Assembly: GCA_024711325.1 (NCBI GenBank)
Contig: JANJTC010000005.1
Location: 1,116,001 to 1,180,000, forward strand
Source: Bacteriovoracaceae bacterium
Lineage (GTDB): Bacteria; Bdellovibrionota; Bacteriovoracia; Bacteriovoracales; Bacteriovoracaceae
DNA: 64,000 bases
Reading direction: 5' to 3'
The number at the start of each line of letters is the position of its first letter. Position 1 is the stretch's first letter. This document shows, one piece after another, positions 8,054 to 16,137 of this stretch. The notes beneath the pieces were generated by a model. It did not search any database. It was not told where the DNA came from and was given only the letters and a program-made list of their open reading frames with translations. A program made the translations under genes and the position numbers.

Positions 8054-10246
8054 TTAATTTCTTATTCCCCATTTTTGATAGATATCACTCTGGCGGAAGA
8101 ATTCCCGATAGGTACAGGCCCGCTGGGCCAAATCTTTTTTGAAGGTTTCAGCGTTGATGGTCATTGTCTCTGGCCCACCTGGCTCCATAGCTTCCATTTT
8201 AAGCCCAGTGCAGAGGTTGATGTCGATCCAGCTGGCCACATTCTCGGCGCCTAAAACAAGAAAGCACATGGATGTTCTTAAGTCCCGATTGGCCTGGGCC
8301 ACAGTAGGTGAACCTCTTTTTTCTTCCCAATATAACTTTTGAAGTGTTCTGTTGATGTTGTAACCAAAGAGCTCCATGAAGTTGGCCAGATTTTTCATCG
8401 TATAGGCCTTACCGCTCTTGATATCCTCTCTTAGAATAGCATAGCTGGAAGTACCATTCATCTTGCTAATTGTTTCATAAAACCGGTCGGAAGCTAGCAG
8501 TTGTGCAAGTAGAATTTGATCTTCAGTTGGACTGGTCTTGATGTATTCCAGCAAAGAGAGGCGGACTATCATCTCAAGTCTGGATTGAAGAACAACGATA
8601 CCATATTTCAATTGGGCCACTTCATAAATTTCTTCGATCGGAGTTCGTTTTGTCTCGCCGACATCAAAAGGAGTCATGTCACCGGTTAGAATGGCAACTG
8701 TTGCGATGTCATGGATATTTCGAAGCTTTTGTAATGTGTCCTGGTAGATAATTTGAAATTCCTGCTGTTGACTACCAGGTGGATTATTCTCCAGAAAATC
8801 TGCGATTGTTTTAAAAGCATTAAGAGGGGTTACCATCCAGGGCTCAGCTTCAATATTAGCACTCGAGAGAGTTTGTAACGGATCCGGTTGTTGAACTTCC
8901 GTTAATTCGCGGTTAACTAGGTTTGCGGCCTTGTTAGTCCAATCCAGATATCTCTCCTTAACTGAGTCTAAAGTTACTATGACTCCTGAAGGTTTCGTCC
9001 ATGAATCAATATATTCGATTGGTCCAGTTCCATTCTGTGTTCTGATGCGTGGATCATCTTCTGCCAGTCCCACCAGATAATAAGGGGAATACATGGGCGC
9101 GTAGACTTCGCTCATAGGGTCTTTAACATTTGATTCACTGCCATGTTGTGGGGCGAGTGACTTGATGACAGATCTTAAAAATAACCATTGTTCGGTTGGA
9201 TTATTTTCAAGAGAATCATAGGTCTTCCTATTCTGTTCGATTAAACTCTGGCCATAATCGGCCTTGGACCTAACAATTAATTCGCGGGTTAAAACCACAT
9301 TGCGCCTGTTAGCATCTGCAGTTGTTCTTGGGGCCACGCCATTTCGTACTTTATTTAACCAATCGAGAATGACCGGGATTTCACGATCATTAAGGGATAT
9401 CGCCTGGGCCAGTTCCGGATTCCTGAGAGCTCTTCTACGGTGTTTTGCCTTGAAGGTTAAAAAAGATTCCGCATCCTGCATTTGGCACCATCGATCAGAC
9501 ATTGATTCCAGTGCGCAACTATAGGCCTCAAAAGTTACCGTACTATCTGCAATTTTTCTTATTTTACGTGCATGTTTATTGGCCTTGATCCCATCCATGG
9601 ATATTTTTGCGAATGTCGCTCCGGCCGTCATTGCTATTCCCATCGCAGGATTAATGAAAGTGACTGCAGCTCCTACGCCGGCGACAATAGAGGTTGCCGA
9701 ATTCAGAAGACTAGGATGTTTATCAATACATTTTTGGTTCGCTGTAATTTGCTGGAATGAAGAGTTTGCTGTTTGCGCGATCTGGCCCAGGATTGTCACT
9801 TTATCTTCACCTGAAAGTCTCGCCGCTGATCTTTCGGTGTAGAGTAATTTGGCACGTTCAAGCTGCAAATCTCTCATGGTCTCATTAATGTCGCTGATGG
9901 TATCAGGATCAGTTGTTTGCGTCAGCTGTATCAGGAGTTCCTGCTCATGTGCATTCAAGACTGCTACTGTATTCTTCGTACTATCCAGCCTATCCAGCGT
10001 TGCAAGTTGATAGCTAAGATTATTCAATTGCGAGATTGCTCCGGCCGCGCCGGCACAATCAGCATCATTTGCCATGGCATTCAAGGTTTGAATTAAAGCT
10101 TCTGAATCAGCGATGGCCGCCTGAGTCCACTGAGAGCTGGTTTTACAACTTCCGGAAAAATAGGCGAGAAGGTTTTTACCTGGGACTTCCTCGGCAAAAG
10201 AGGGAAGCGAGACTACTAAAAGAATTATATAACTAAATATTTTCAT
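8054..10246 (-). CDS. large secreted hypothetical protein
   Basis: 730 residues with signal peptide MKIFSYIILLVVSLPSFA and a strong ribosome site (AAGAAGG before ATG at 10246). The mature protein is helix-rich. Around residues 185-215 there is a glycine/alanine-rich hydrophobic stretch (SIVAGVGAAVTFINPAMGIA) that could form a membrane hairpin. Cysteines are scattered (GSCK, DADCAG, QKCIDKH, WCQMQD, RACTY). I recognise no enzymatic motif. Similar large exported helical proteins are frequent in predatory bacteria, but that is context and not evidence of function. Confidence 0.6.
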   Translation of the reverse strand: MKIFSYIILLVVSLPSFAEEVPGKNLLAYFSGSCKTSSQWTQAAIADSEALIQTLNAMANDADCAGAAGAISQLNNLSYQLATLDRLDSTKNTVAVLNAHEQELLIQLTQTTDPDTISDINETMRDLQLERAKLLYTERSAARLSGEDKVTILGQIAQTANSSFQQITANQKCIDKHPSLLNSATSIVAGVGAAVTFINPAMGIAMTAGATFAKISMDGIKANKHARKIRKIADSTVTFEAYSCALESMSDRWCQMQDAESFLTFKAKHRRRALRNPELAQAISLNDREIPVILDWLNKVRNGVAPRTTADANRRNVVLTRELIVRSKADYGQSLIEQNRKTYDSLENNPTEQWLFLRSVIKSLAPQHGSESNVKDPMSEVYAPMYSPYYLVGLAEDDPRIRTQNGTGPIEYIDSWTKPSGVIVTLDSVKERYLDWTNKAANLVNRELTEVQQPDPLQTLSSANIEAEPWMVTPLNAFKTIADFLENNPPGSQQQEFQIIYQDTLQKLRNIHDIATVAILTGDMTPFDVGETKRTPIEEIYEVAQLKYGIVVLQSRLEMIVRLSLLEYIKTSPTEDQILLAQLLASDRFYETISKMNGTSSYAILREDIKSGKAYTMKNLANFMELFGYNINRTLQKLYWEEKRGSPTVAQANRDLRTSMCFLVLGAENVASWIDINLCTGLKMEAMEPGGPETMTINAETFKKDLAQRACTYREFFRQSDIYQKWGIRN

Positions 10247-10364
10247 GCGGCCTTCTTAACAAAACCTTTAGAGTTAATATATTGAAGTTAAGAAATTTTG
10301 TATTTTTTACTCTGTCATTTGTTTCAAGAGTGTAAGTCGGCCATTTTCCGGCTAAAAGATAGTG

Positions 10365-11021
10365 ATGAAGCTCATTTTTATTTTTCTTTTGGCAGTTACG
10401 ACAAGTCTTTATGCTGAAGACTTTCCTGCCAGTTGGTGGAAAGAAGTTCCACGATCTCAAGCCTCAGGCTGGGAGATCCTTCCACAAGACGCCGCTCACG
10501 GTGAGGTCATTCTTTCAAAGCGAACGGAACTGGGTATTTTTTCTAACTTTGGAGCAACTCCATTTACGTTGGATGGAATTGTTTTTGGATCTGTAGAAGG
10601 ACTGTGGCAATCTTTAAAATATCCTGACCCTAAAATTCCACATGATATTCGTCATCAAATCCAAGACTGGGCACATACCCGCGAGCAAGTCTCAATGATG
10701 ACCGGCTTTGAGGCAAAGAGGGCAGGGACGGCCGCCAATGAGATATATAGACAGTATGGGCTTAAAAACGTGAATTGGCAGGACCACTTTTTTGATTATG
10801 TAGATTATCAGACCGGTTCTGAATTTCATTATGGGCTTATAAAACGAGCTCTTCGGGCAAAGTTAAATCAAAATCCCGGCCTATGGGATCTTTTACTTAG
10901 TACAAAGTGCTTAAAGCTTCGTTCAGACCATCAAGCTTCACCCAATGAACCGGCATCTTTTCGTTATTTCGAAATCTTCATGCATCTTCGTAATGAACGT
11001 TTAACCACTCCTTGTATCTAG
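10365..11021 (+). CDS. secreted NADAR-domain protein (YbiA/DUF1768-like)
   Basis: The ATG at 10365 gives signal peptide MKLIFIFLLAVTTSLYA, cut near EDFPASWW. The mature part carries the NADAR pattern (ELGIFSNFGATPFTLDG, FGSVEGLWQSLKYP, EFHYGLIKRALRAKLNQNP) with the conserved Glu in VEGLWQ. Family members remove ADP-ribose from guanine or cleave riboflavin intermediates and are normally cytoplasmic. The family's usual C-terminal LG-x-L-M-x-R-like end is altered here (KCLKLRSDH, EIFMHLR). Export is therefore unusual and could mean action in the periplasm or on another cell. The gene has its own short leader and no clear operon partner. Domain call is moderately sure; activity is not. Confidence 0.7.
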   Translation: MKLIFIFLLAVTTSLYAEDFPASWWKEVPRSQASGWEILPQDAAHGEVILSKRTELGIFSNFGATPFTLDGIVFGSVEGLWQSLKYPDPKIPHDIRHQIQDWAHTREQVSMMTGFEAKRAGTAANEIYRQYGLKNVNWQDHFFDYVDYQTGSEFHYGLIKRALRAKLNQNPGLWDLLLSTKCLKLRSDHQASPNEPASFRYFEIFMHLRNERLTTPCI

Positions 11022-11152
11022 AGCAATTTCACTTTTTTTCTTTCCTTAATATTTTGTACTCCACATAAGATATTTTTTATGATGAAGTGTTTGGCACGTC
11101 AAACTGATGTTCGTCATATTTAACCTTTCAGTTAGTAACCTAAGGAAACTGT

Positions 11153-12091
11153 ATGAAAAAAATCTTATTCATCTCATTAACTTTACTCGTTAGTCTTCAG
11201 GCAAGAATGACTTGGGCAGAGTCCGGAATTCTTTTTATCGCTCACGGAACTATGGACCACTCTGGTGGAAATGAGCACCTTAGTAGTTCATGCACTCCTC
11301 ATCATTACTCACCATGGGAACAATATGTCCTCTCAACACTGGGATCAATTAAAAAGGAAGTACCGAAGAATTTTGAAGTGGCCTTTGGTATGTGGGAGTC
11401 ACGGTGTTTTGATGAAGCAATAGACCGACTAGAAGCAAAACTCATTTCTCAAGGATCGGTCCTTGATCACTTGATTGTATTTCCACTTTTTATTTCAAGT
11501 CATAGTGAAGTGATTGAAATGCAAAAATATATCTTCAAAAAAAGACCTGATCTTGTCTTACCAATTCCAGGTGTGTACCCGACAAAGTTTAACGGCAGCA
11601 TTAATTATATGAATGCTTTGGACTATGACCCTCAGGTTTCATTAATCCTGTCTAATCGTTTTCATCATCTGGTACATTTGGCAAAAGCTAAAGGGTTCAG
11701 CAACAAGCAGATGGAGTTAGTTCTTATCATGCACGGACCTGTGGATGAAAAAGCAAATGTTGAGTGGATGAAGATGGGGGAACGCTATGTAAAAGATGTT
11801 AATTACCTCTTCCCGGTGGCAGCAACACATGTCATCAGTCTAAGAGATGATGCTTCTCCTGAAGTCCGTGATCGCATGACTAAAGAGCTTCAAGATAAAG
11901 TAAGAGTTGCTTCCGAAAATGGGAAAGTGGCGCTACTTCTTCCCTTGCTTATTTCGAAGGGAGGAATTGAAGGCGGTATTCTAGAGAGAGTACGTGGATT
12001 AGATTTCATTTGGAGCGGGCACACATTATTTCCTGATGCTAAATTACAGGATGTGATTTTATCGAGAATTCAAACTGAGTTGAAAAAGTAA
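11153..12091 (+). CDS. periplasmic CbiX/CbiK-like class II chelatase-fold protein
   Basis: 312 residues with a signal peptide ending near TWA-ES. The mature protein holds two related halves of the class II chelatase fold (sirohydrochlorin cobaltochelatase family). The first half has both candidate metal histidines (LFIAHGT and LFISSHSEV). The second keeps LIMHGP but has GG where the second His would be (LLISKGGIEGG). A ribosome site TAAGGAAA precedes the ATG. The next gene, copper nitrite reductase, starts 9 bp after the stop, so this is an operon. The likely role is handling a metal or tetrapyrrole in the periplasm for that enzyme or another. Substrate unknown. Confidence 0.75.
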   Translation: MKKILFISLTLLVSLQARMTWAESGILFIAHGTMDHSGGNEHLSSSCTPHHYSPWEQYVLSTLGSIKKEVPKNFEVAFGMWESRCFDEAIDRLEAKLISQGSVLDHLIVFPLFISSHSEVIEMQKYIFKKRPDLVLPIPGVYPTKFNGSINYMNALDYDPQVSLILSNRFHHLVHLAKAKGFSNKQMELVLIMHGPVDEKANVEWMKMGERYVKDVNYLFPVAATHVISLRDDASPEVRDRMTKELQDKVRVASENGKVALLLPLLISKGGIEGGILERVRGLDFIWSGHTLFPDAKLQDVILSRIQTELKK

Positions 12092-12100
12092 GTTGCCTGT

Positions 12101-13369
12101 ATGATTAAGTTTTCAAGTATTCTGTTTTTGATTTTATTATCTGCATTCGCAGAAGCAAAGATGGTTCATTACACTCTCAATGCTTCTATCAGGGGTTATG
12201 TCGGAGTTGGTGGAAATATTGAAGGCATCATTAATCCGGATCTTCTGGCCCAGAAGGGTGACATGGTGATGATCACTCTCATAGGAGTGGAAAACATGCC
12301 TCATGATATTAAATTTGAAAATCATCAGGTTAAGTCTGCTTTCCTCCGTAAAAAAGGTGATAGGGTTGATCTCCACTTTACCGCCGAAAAGGATGACATT
12401 TATCTTTGCACTCTACCGGGTCACGCCAGTGCTGGCATGAAAGGAAGATTCCTGATTTCTTCAGCTCAAGAAAATCCAGATGAAGATAATCCCGAAGTTA
12501 ATGATGTCGTTAAAAAAGCTGATGATATCCCTTCAGCAATTAACTATGATGTTCCTCGTGAAGTTGTTTTTGATATTTCTGCGGTGATAGTTGAGTCAAA
12601 GTTGGAAGATGGCTCCACTTATGAGTACTGGACATATAATGGCACAGTCCCCGGCCCCATGCTGAGAGTTCGTGAAGGGGACACAGTGGTGGTAAACTTA
12701 AAAAATCTTGACCATAGTATGGTTCACAGTATTGATTTTCATGCGGCCCAGATGAATCATGGGGGCGCCCATCTATTGCAAGTCCCTCCTCTTGAAACCA
12801 AAACATTAAAGTTTATCGCAAAGAAAGCGGGACTTTATGTTTATCACTGTGCCACTCCTCATGTGCCTACACATCTGGCCAAAGGAATGTATGGTATGAT
12901 TTTAGTCGAACCAAAGGGAGGGCTCTCCCAGGTTGACCAAGAGTTTTATGTCATGCAAGGCGAGTATTATACCAAAGAACTACCTGGCTTTCGTGGTCAC
13001 CATCAGCATGATGAAAAAAAACTTTTCGATGAAAGGCCCACATTCGTTGTGATGAATGGAAGACCTCAAGCTCTCTCCGGTGAGAACGCCATGAAGGCAC
13101 GGGTAGGTGATTCTATCCGTATCTTTTTTGGTTCCGGTGGACCTAATCTCATCAGTTCATTCCATGTGATAGGTGAAATCTTTGATAAGGTATATCCCTT
13201 CGGTTCTTTCGACTCTGTACCCCTCATTAATGTTCAGACGATTCTGGTGCCTGCTGGTGGCGCCACAGTAGTGGAGTTTGCGATTGATGAACCGGGACAT
13301 TACCTTCTGGTGGATCATTCTCTTTCCAGATTGGAGAAGGGAGCTTCGGCAGTGATTGAAGCTCACTAG
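12101..13369 (+). CDS. nirK: copper-containing nitrite reductase with N-terminal cupredoxin domain
   Basis: Exported protein of 422 residues (signal MIKFSSILFLILLSAFAEA). Residues about 20-125 form an extra cupredoxin with type 1 copper ligands visible (MPHDI, then LCTLPGHASAGM). The main body is a two-domain NirK. HSIDFHA supplies the type 1 His, the catalytic Asp and a type 2 His. YHCATPHVPTHLAKGMYG supplies a type 2 His with type 1 Cys, His and Met. SSFHVIGE and LLVDHSLS supply the late His residues. The short Cys-to-His loop fits class II NirK. The enzyme reduces nitrite to nitric oxide. The extra domain recalls the Hyphomicrobium-type enzyme and may take electrons directly. Confidence 0.9.
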   Translation: MIKFSSILFLILLSAFAEAKMVHYTLNASIRGYVGVGGNIEGIINPDLLAQKGDMVMITLIGVENMPHDIKFENHQVKSAFLRKKGDRVDLHFTAEKDDIYLCTLPGHASAGMKGRFLISSAQENPDEDNPEVNDVVKKADDIPSAINYDVPREVVFDISAVIVESKLEDGSTYEYWTYNGTVPGPMLRVREGDTVVVNLKNLDHSMVHSIDFHAAQMNHGGAHLLQVPPLETKTLKFIAKKAGLYVYHCATPHVPTHLAKGMYGMILVEPKGGLSQVDQEFYVMQGEYYTKELPGFRGHHQHDEKKLFDERPTFVVMNGRPQALSGENAMKARVGDSIRIFFGSGGPNLISSFHVIGEIFDKVYPFGSFDSVPLINVQTILVPAGGATVVEFAIDEPGHYLLVDHSLSRLEKGASAVIEAH

Positions 13370-13385
13370 GATAATTTTTGTAGTG

Positions 13386-13418
13386 GCCCTTACTTGATGA
13401 AAAAAAACAGGTAAGGGC
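13386..13418. other. GC-rich hairpin after nirK
   Basis: GCCCTTAC (13386-13393) pairs with GTAAGGGC (13411-13418) across a 17-base A-rich loop. There is no T-run behind it, so it is at best a weak terminator or an RNA 3'-end stabiliser. Confidence 0.35.
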
Positions 13419-13500
13419 AAATACTCCCGCGGAATATTAAGGACGGCCTAAGATAAAGGCAGGTTTTAAATATTTTCTATTTTTGAGTCGATACTCATTT

Positions 13501-16137
13501 ATGGATAAATTCCGCGGCTTAATTATACCCATTCTCCTCTTGATGGTTACTGCTTGCCAGGACGGTCTGGTTTCGGGCGGAAAGCTTAAGTTTAAAATCC
13601 CTGAAACAAAACCCACCATCACTCAGGTAAAAATTGTTAATGATCAGTTAGTTGTCATTGGGAGCAATCTAGGCAATGTGACAGTCGCAAAAGTGGAAGG
13701 CAGTACAAATCACTCATTTACCATTGAAACCAAAACGGCAAATAAACTTATTTTAAATGCGAAGAGTGCTTTGAGTTTTCTTGTCGGTCAAACGCTCAAC
13801 CTGATTGTTTCAAGTGCCGAGGCTTCTGCTACCTTCCCCATAAGTTTTGAATTACAAAACGGGCAGGTTACGGCCGCCAAACTTCACTCGATGGGAGCGA
13901 CCTCCGGACAAGTTTTGCGCTTTAATGGAAGCACGTGGGCACCGGCGAGTCTTACCAGTACTCAGCTTTATGCAGGTACCTATAACGCTTCAACTGATAC
14001 ACCTGATATTGTGACCCTTGGGGGACCTAGTGGGACTTATTATATTGTCACGACTTCAGGATCTCAGAATTTTGGCTCAGGCCTGATCAATTTTAATGTA
14101 GGTGACTGGGTCATTTATAATGGCGCTTCATGGGAGCAGGTTCCTGTTAGCGGGAATACGGTTTCCAATTTTAATGGTCGCACGGGCATTGTAGTTCCAT
14201 TGAGTGGTGATTATTCCTGGAGCATGCTAACAAAGGCTGCTGGTAAACTCACTGGCTCAAAGCTGGAGGAAATCGCAGATGTGGAAATTACCGGCATTCA
14301 AGACGGGGACATCATCCGTTGGAATAACTCCACTTTAAAATGGGAAGTGGATGCACTCCCGACGATGACTATTGTGGCGGGCTCAATTTCGAGCACTGAA
14401 CTTGCTTCAAGCTCAGTGACATCTGCTAAAATTACTGATGGTAGTATCGTGGACGCAGATATCTCTGCCACTGCCAATATTGCTCAATCAAAGATTTTAA
14501 ACTTAACGACAAGCCTTGCAGGTAAAGAGCCAGTTATCACTGCGGGAACAACCCTTCAGTACCTTCGAGGGGATAAGTCTCTGGCGACTCTGAATACGAC
14601 TGTTGTTCCTGAAGGTACGAATCAATACTTCACAACTGCCAGAGTCTTGGGAACATTACTTACCGGGTATTCGGCCGGTACGGCCATTCCAATTACTGCC
14701 ACTGATTCAATTCCGGTGGCGATTGGAAAATTAGAGGCCCAAAATGCAGCTTACTTAACGGCCCAGGATAATTACGTTCTTCTTGATGGAACTGATGCCA
14801 TGACTGGCAATCTTCAAATGGGAAATAACAAAATTACGGGTCTTGCTACACCTACTGTAAACACCGATGCCGCGACTAAGGCCTACGTTGATTCGGTTGC
14901 TGGTGGCGGAGGAAGTTCTCAATGGACCACAACAGGTTCAGATATTTATTACTCAACTGGTAACGTTGGTATAGGAGCAAGTTCAGCCTCTTTTCTTCTG
15001 GATATCGTAAGTTCAGATGCTTTTCAACAAAGACTCTCACATTTTTCAGATAATGATTTTGATGGCAGTGCCATCATGATGGTGCGTGGACGCGGTACTT
15101 CTGCACTGCCTGCAGCTGTCGAATCAGGTAATACTCTTGGTGGCCTGTATTTTCGTGCTCATGATGGAAGTGGTACTGGTACCACGACTGCTGCCATTGA
15201 AGTTTCAGCGACTCAAAATCATACTGCTGCTAATAAGGGCAGCCGAATAACTTTTGAAACAACCTTAAATAACAGCAGCTCCCGTTCGGAAAGAATGAGG
15301 ATCGAGAATAATGGATCTGTCGGGATAAATACCAATTCTCCGGATGATACATTAGATGTTAATGGTAACATTATTGTAAGTGGCAAGCTGCGACTTGCCT
15401 CCGGTGCAAATTTTGTAGAACTCAAAGCACCTGCCGCACTGGCATCAACCCTTACATTTAATCTACCTGGCACTTATGGAACGGCCACTCATGTCCTTAC
15501 CACTGATGGAGCAGGAAACTTATCATGGTCGGCACCTGCTAGTGGCGCACCATCTGGTGCTGCTGGTGGTGATTTAGACGGGACTTATCCAAATCCTACC
15601 GTTAAAGCAGGTCTTAGTGTCACTAAACTCGCTGGGGGAACTGTTGATAATACGGAGTTTGAATATTTAAACGGAGTCACTTCTAATCTACAAACTCAGT
15701 TAGATGCAAAAGAAGACGCTATTACTGCGGGAACAACACTGCAGTATCTTCGTGGTGATAAGTCATTGGCAACGTTGAATACGACTGTTGTTCCTGAAGG
15801 AACAAACGAATACTTTACTCAAGCGAAGGTACGTGCGACTCCCATTTCTGGGTACGCTGTCGGCACGGCCATTCCTCTTGCGGCAACTGATACATTCATG
15901 GAAGCATTTGGAAAACTTGAAGCTCAAATCATCGCCAATGACACTGCTTTTGATAACAGCGGTCAGTGGAGTAAAGATGGTACAATTGTTTATTATAACG
16001 GTGGGCAAGTTGGGATTGGAACAGCTACCCCGGAAAGCAATCTGCATGTAGCCTCAGGGCAGATTAAAGTTTCAAATGGCAGTTTAGCAGCACCTCCATA
16101 TTCATTTTCAAGTAGTGGCAATACTGGGACTTTTTAA
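13501..16137 (+). CDS. S74-type fibre/adhesin lipoprotein, N-terminal part (ends at frameshift)
   Basis: I chose ATG 13501 over TTG 13483. It gives a lipoprotein signal with lipobox LMVTAC. After an IPT-like stretch (PTITQVKIVNDQLVVIGSN) the chain resembles phage tail-fibre shafts and Bacteriovorax-type 'tail fiber domain' lipoproteins: SGQVLRFNGSTW, ITAGTTLQYLRGDKSLATLN and VGIGTATPESNLHV motifs. A block of about 75 residues (GTTLQYLRGDKSL to AIGKLEAQ) occurs twice, near 14530-14745 and 15725-15925. The reading frame stops at 16135-16137, right after T5, in the middle of a conserved NTG-F-KNGN motif. The following gene continues the same protein in the +1 frame. The likely product is a surface fibre or adhesin. 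Confidence 0.7.
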   Translation: MDKFRGLIIPILLLMVTACQDGLVSGGKLKFKIPETKPTITQVKIVNDQLVVIGSNLGNVTVAKVEGSTNHSFTIETKTANKLILNAKSALSFLVGQTLNLIVSSAEASATFPISFELQNGQVTAAKLHSMGATSGQVLRFNGSTWAPASLTSTQLYAGTYNASTDTPDIVTLGGPSGTYYIVTTSGSQNFGSGLINFNVGDWVIYNGASWEQVPVSGNTVSNFNGRTGIVVPLSGDYSWSMLTKAAGKLTGSKLEEIADVEITGIQDGDIIRWNNSTLKWEVDALPTMTIVAGSISSTELASSSVTSAKITDGSIVDADISATANIAQSKILNLTTSLAGKEPVITAGTTLQYLRGDKSLATLNTTVVPEGTNQYFTTARVLGTLLTGYSAGTAIPITATDSIPVAIGKLEAQNAAYLTAQDNYVLLDGTDAMTGNLQMGNNKITGLATPTVNTDAATKAYVDSVAGGGGSSQWTTTGSDIYYSTGNVGIGASSASFLLDIVSSDAFQQRLSHFSDNDFDGSAIMMVRGRGTSALPAAVESGNTLGGLYFRAHDGSGTGTTTAAIEVSATQNHTAANKGSRITFETTLNNSSSRSERMRIENNGSVGINTNSPDDTLDVNGNIIVSGKLRLASGANFVELKAPAALASTLTFNLPGTYGTATHVLTTDGAGNLSWSAPASGAPSGAAGGDLDGTYPNPTVKAGLSVTKLAGGTVDNTEFEYLNGVTSNLQTQLDAKEDAITAGTTLQYLRGDKSLATLNTTVVPEGTNEYFTQAKVRATPISGYAVGTAIPLAATDTFMEAFGKLEAQIIANDTAFDNSGQWSKDGTIVYYNGGQVGIGTATPESNLHVASGQIKVSNGSLAAPPYSFSSSGNTGTF

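Noticed and set aside
10233..10460. Minus-strand open frame of 75 codons over the NADAR gene start
   Set aside because: No ribosome site, no family resemblance, and it runs antisense to the signal peptide of a better gene.
11080..11110. Sigma-54 site TTGGCACG before the CbiX-like/nirK operon
   Set aside because: The -12 part (TTGC) is not present at the right distance.
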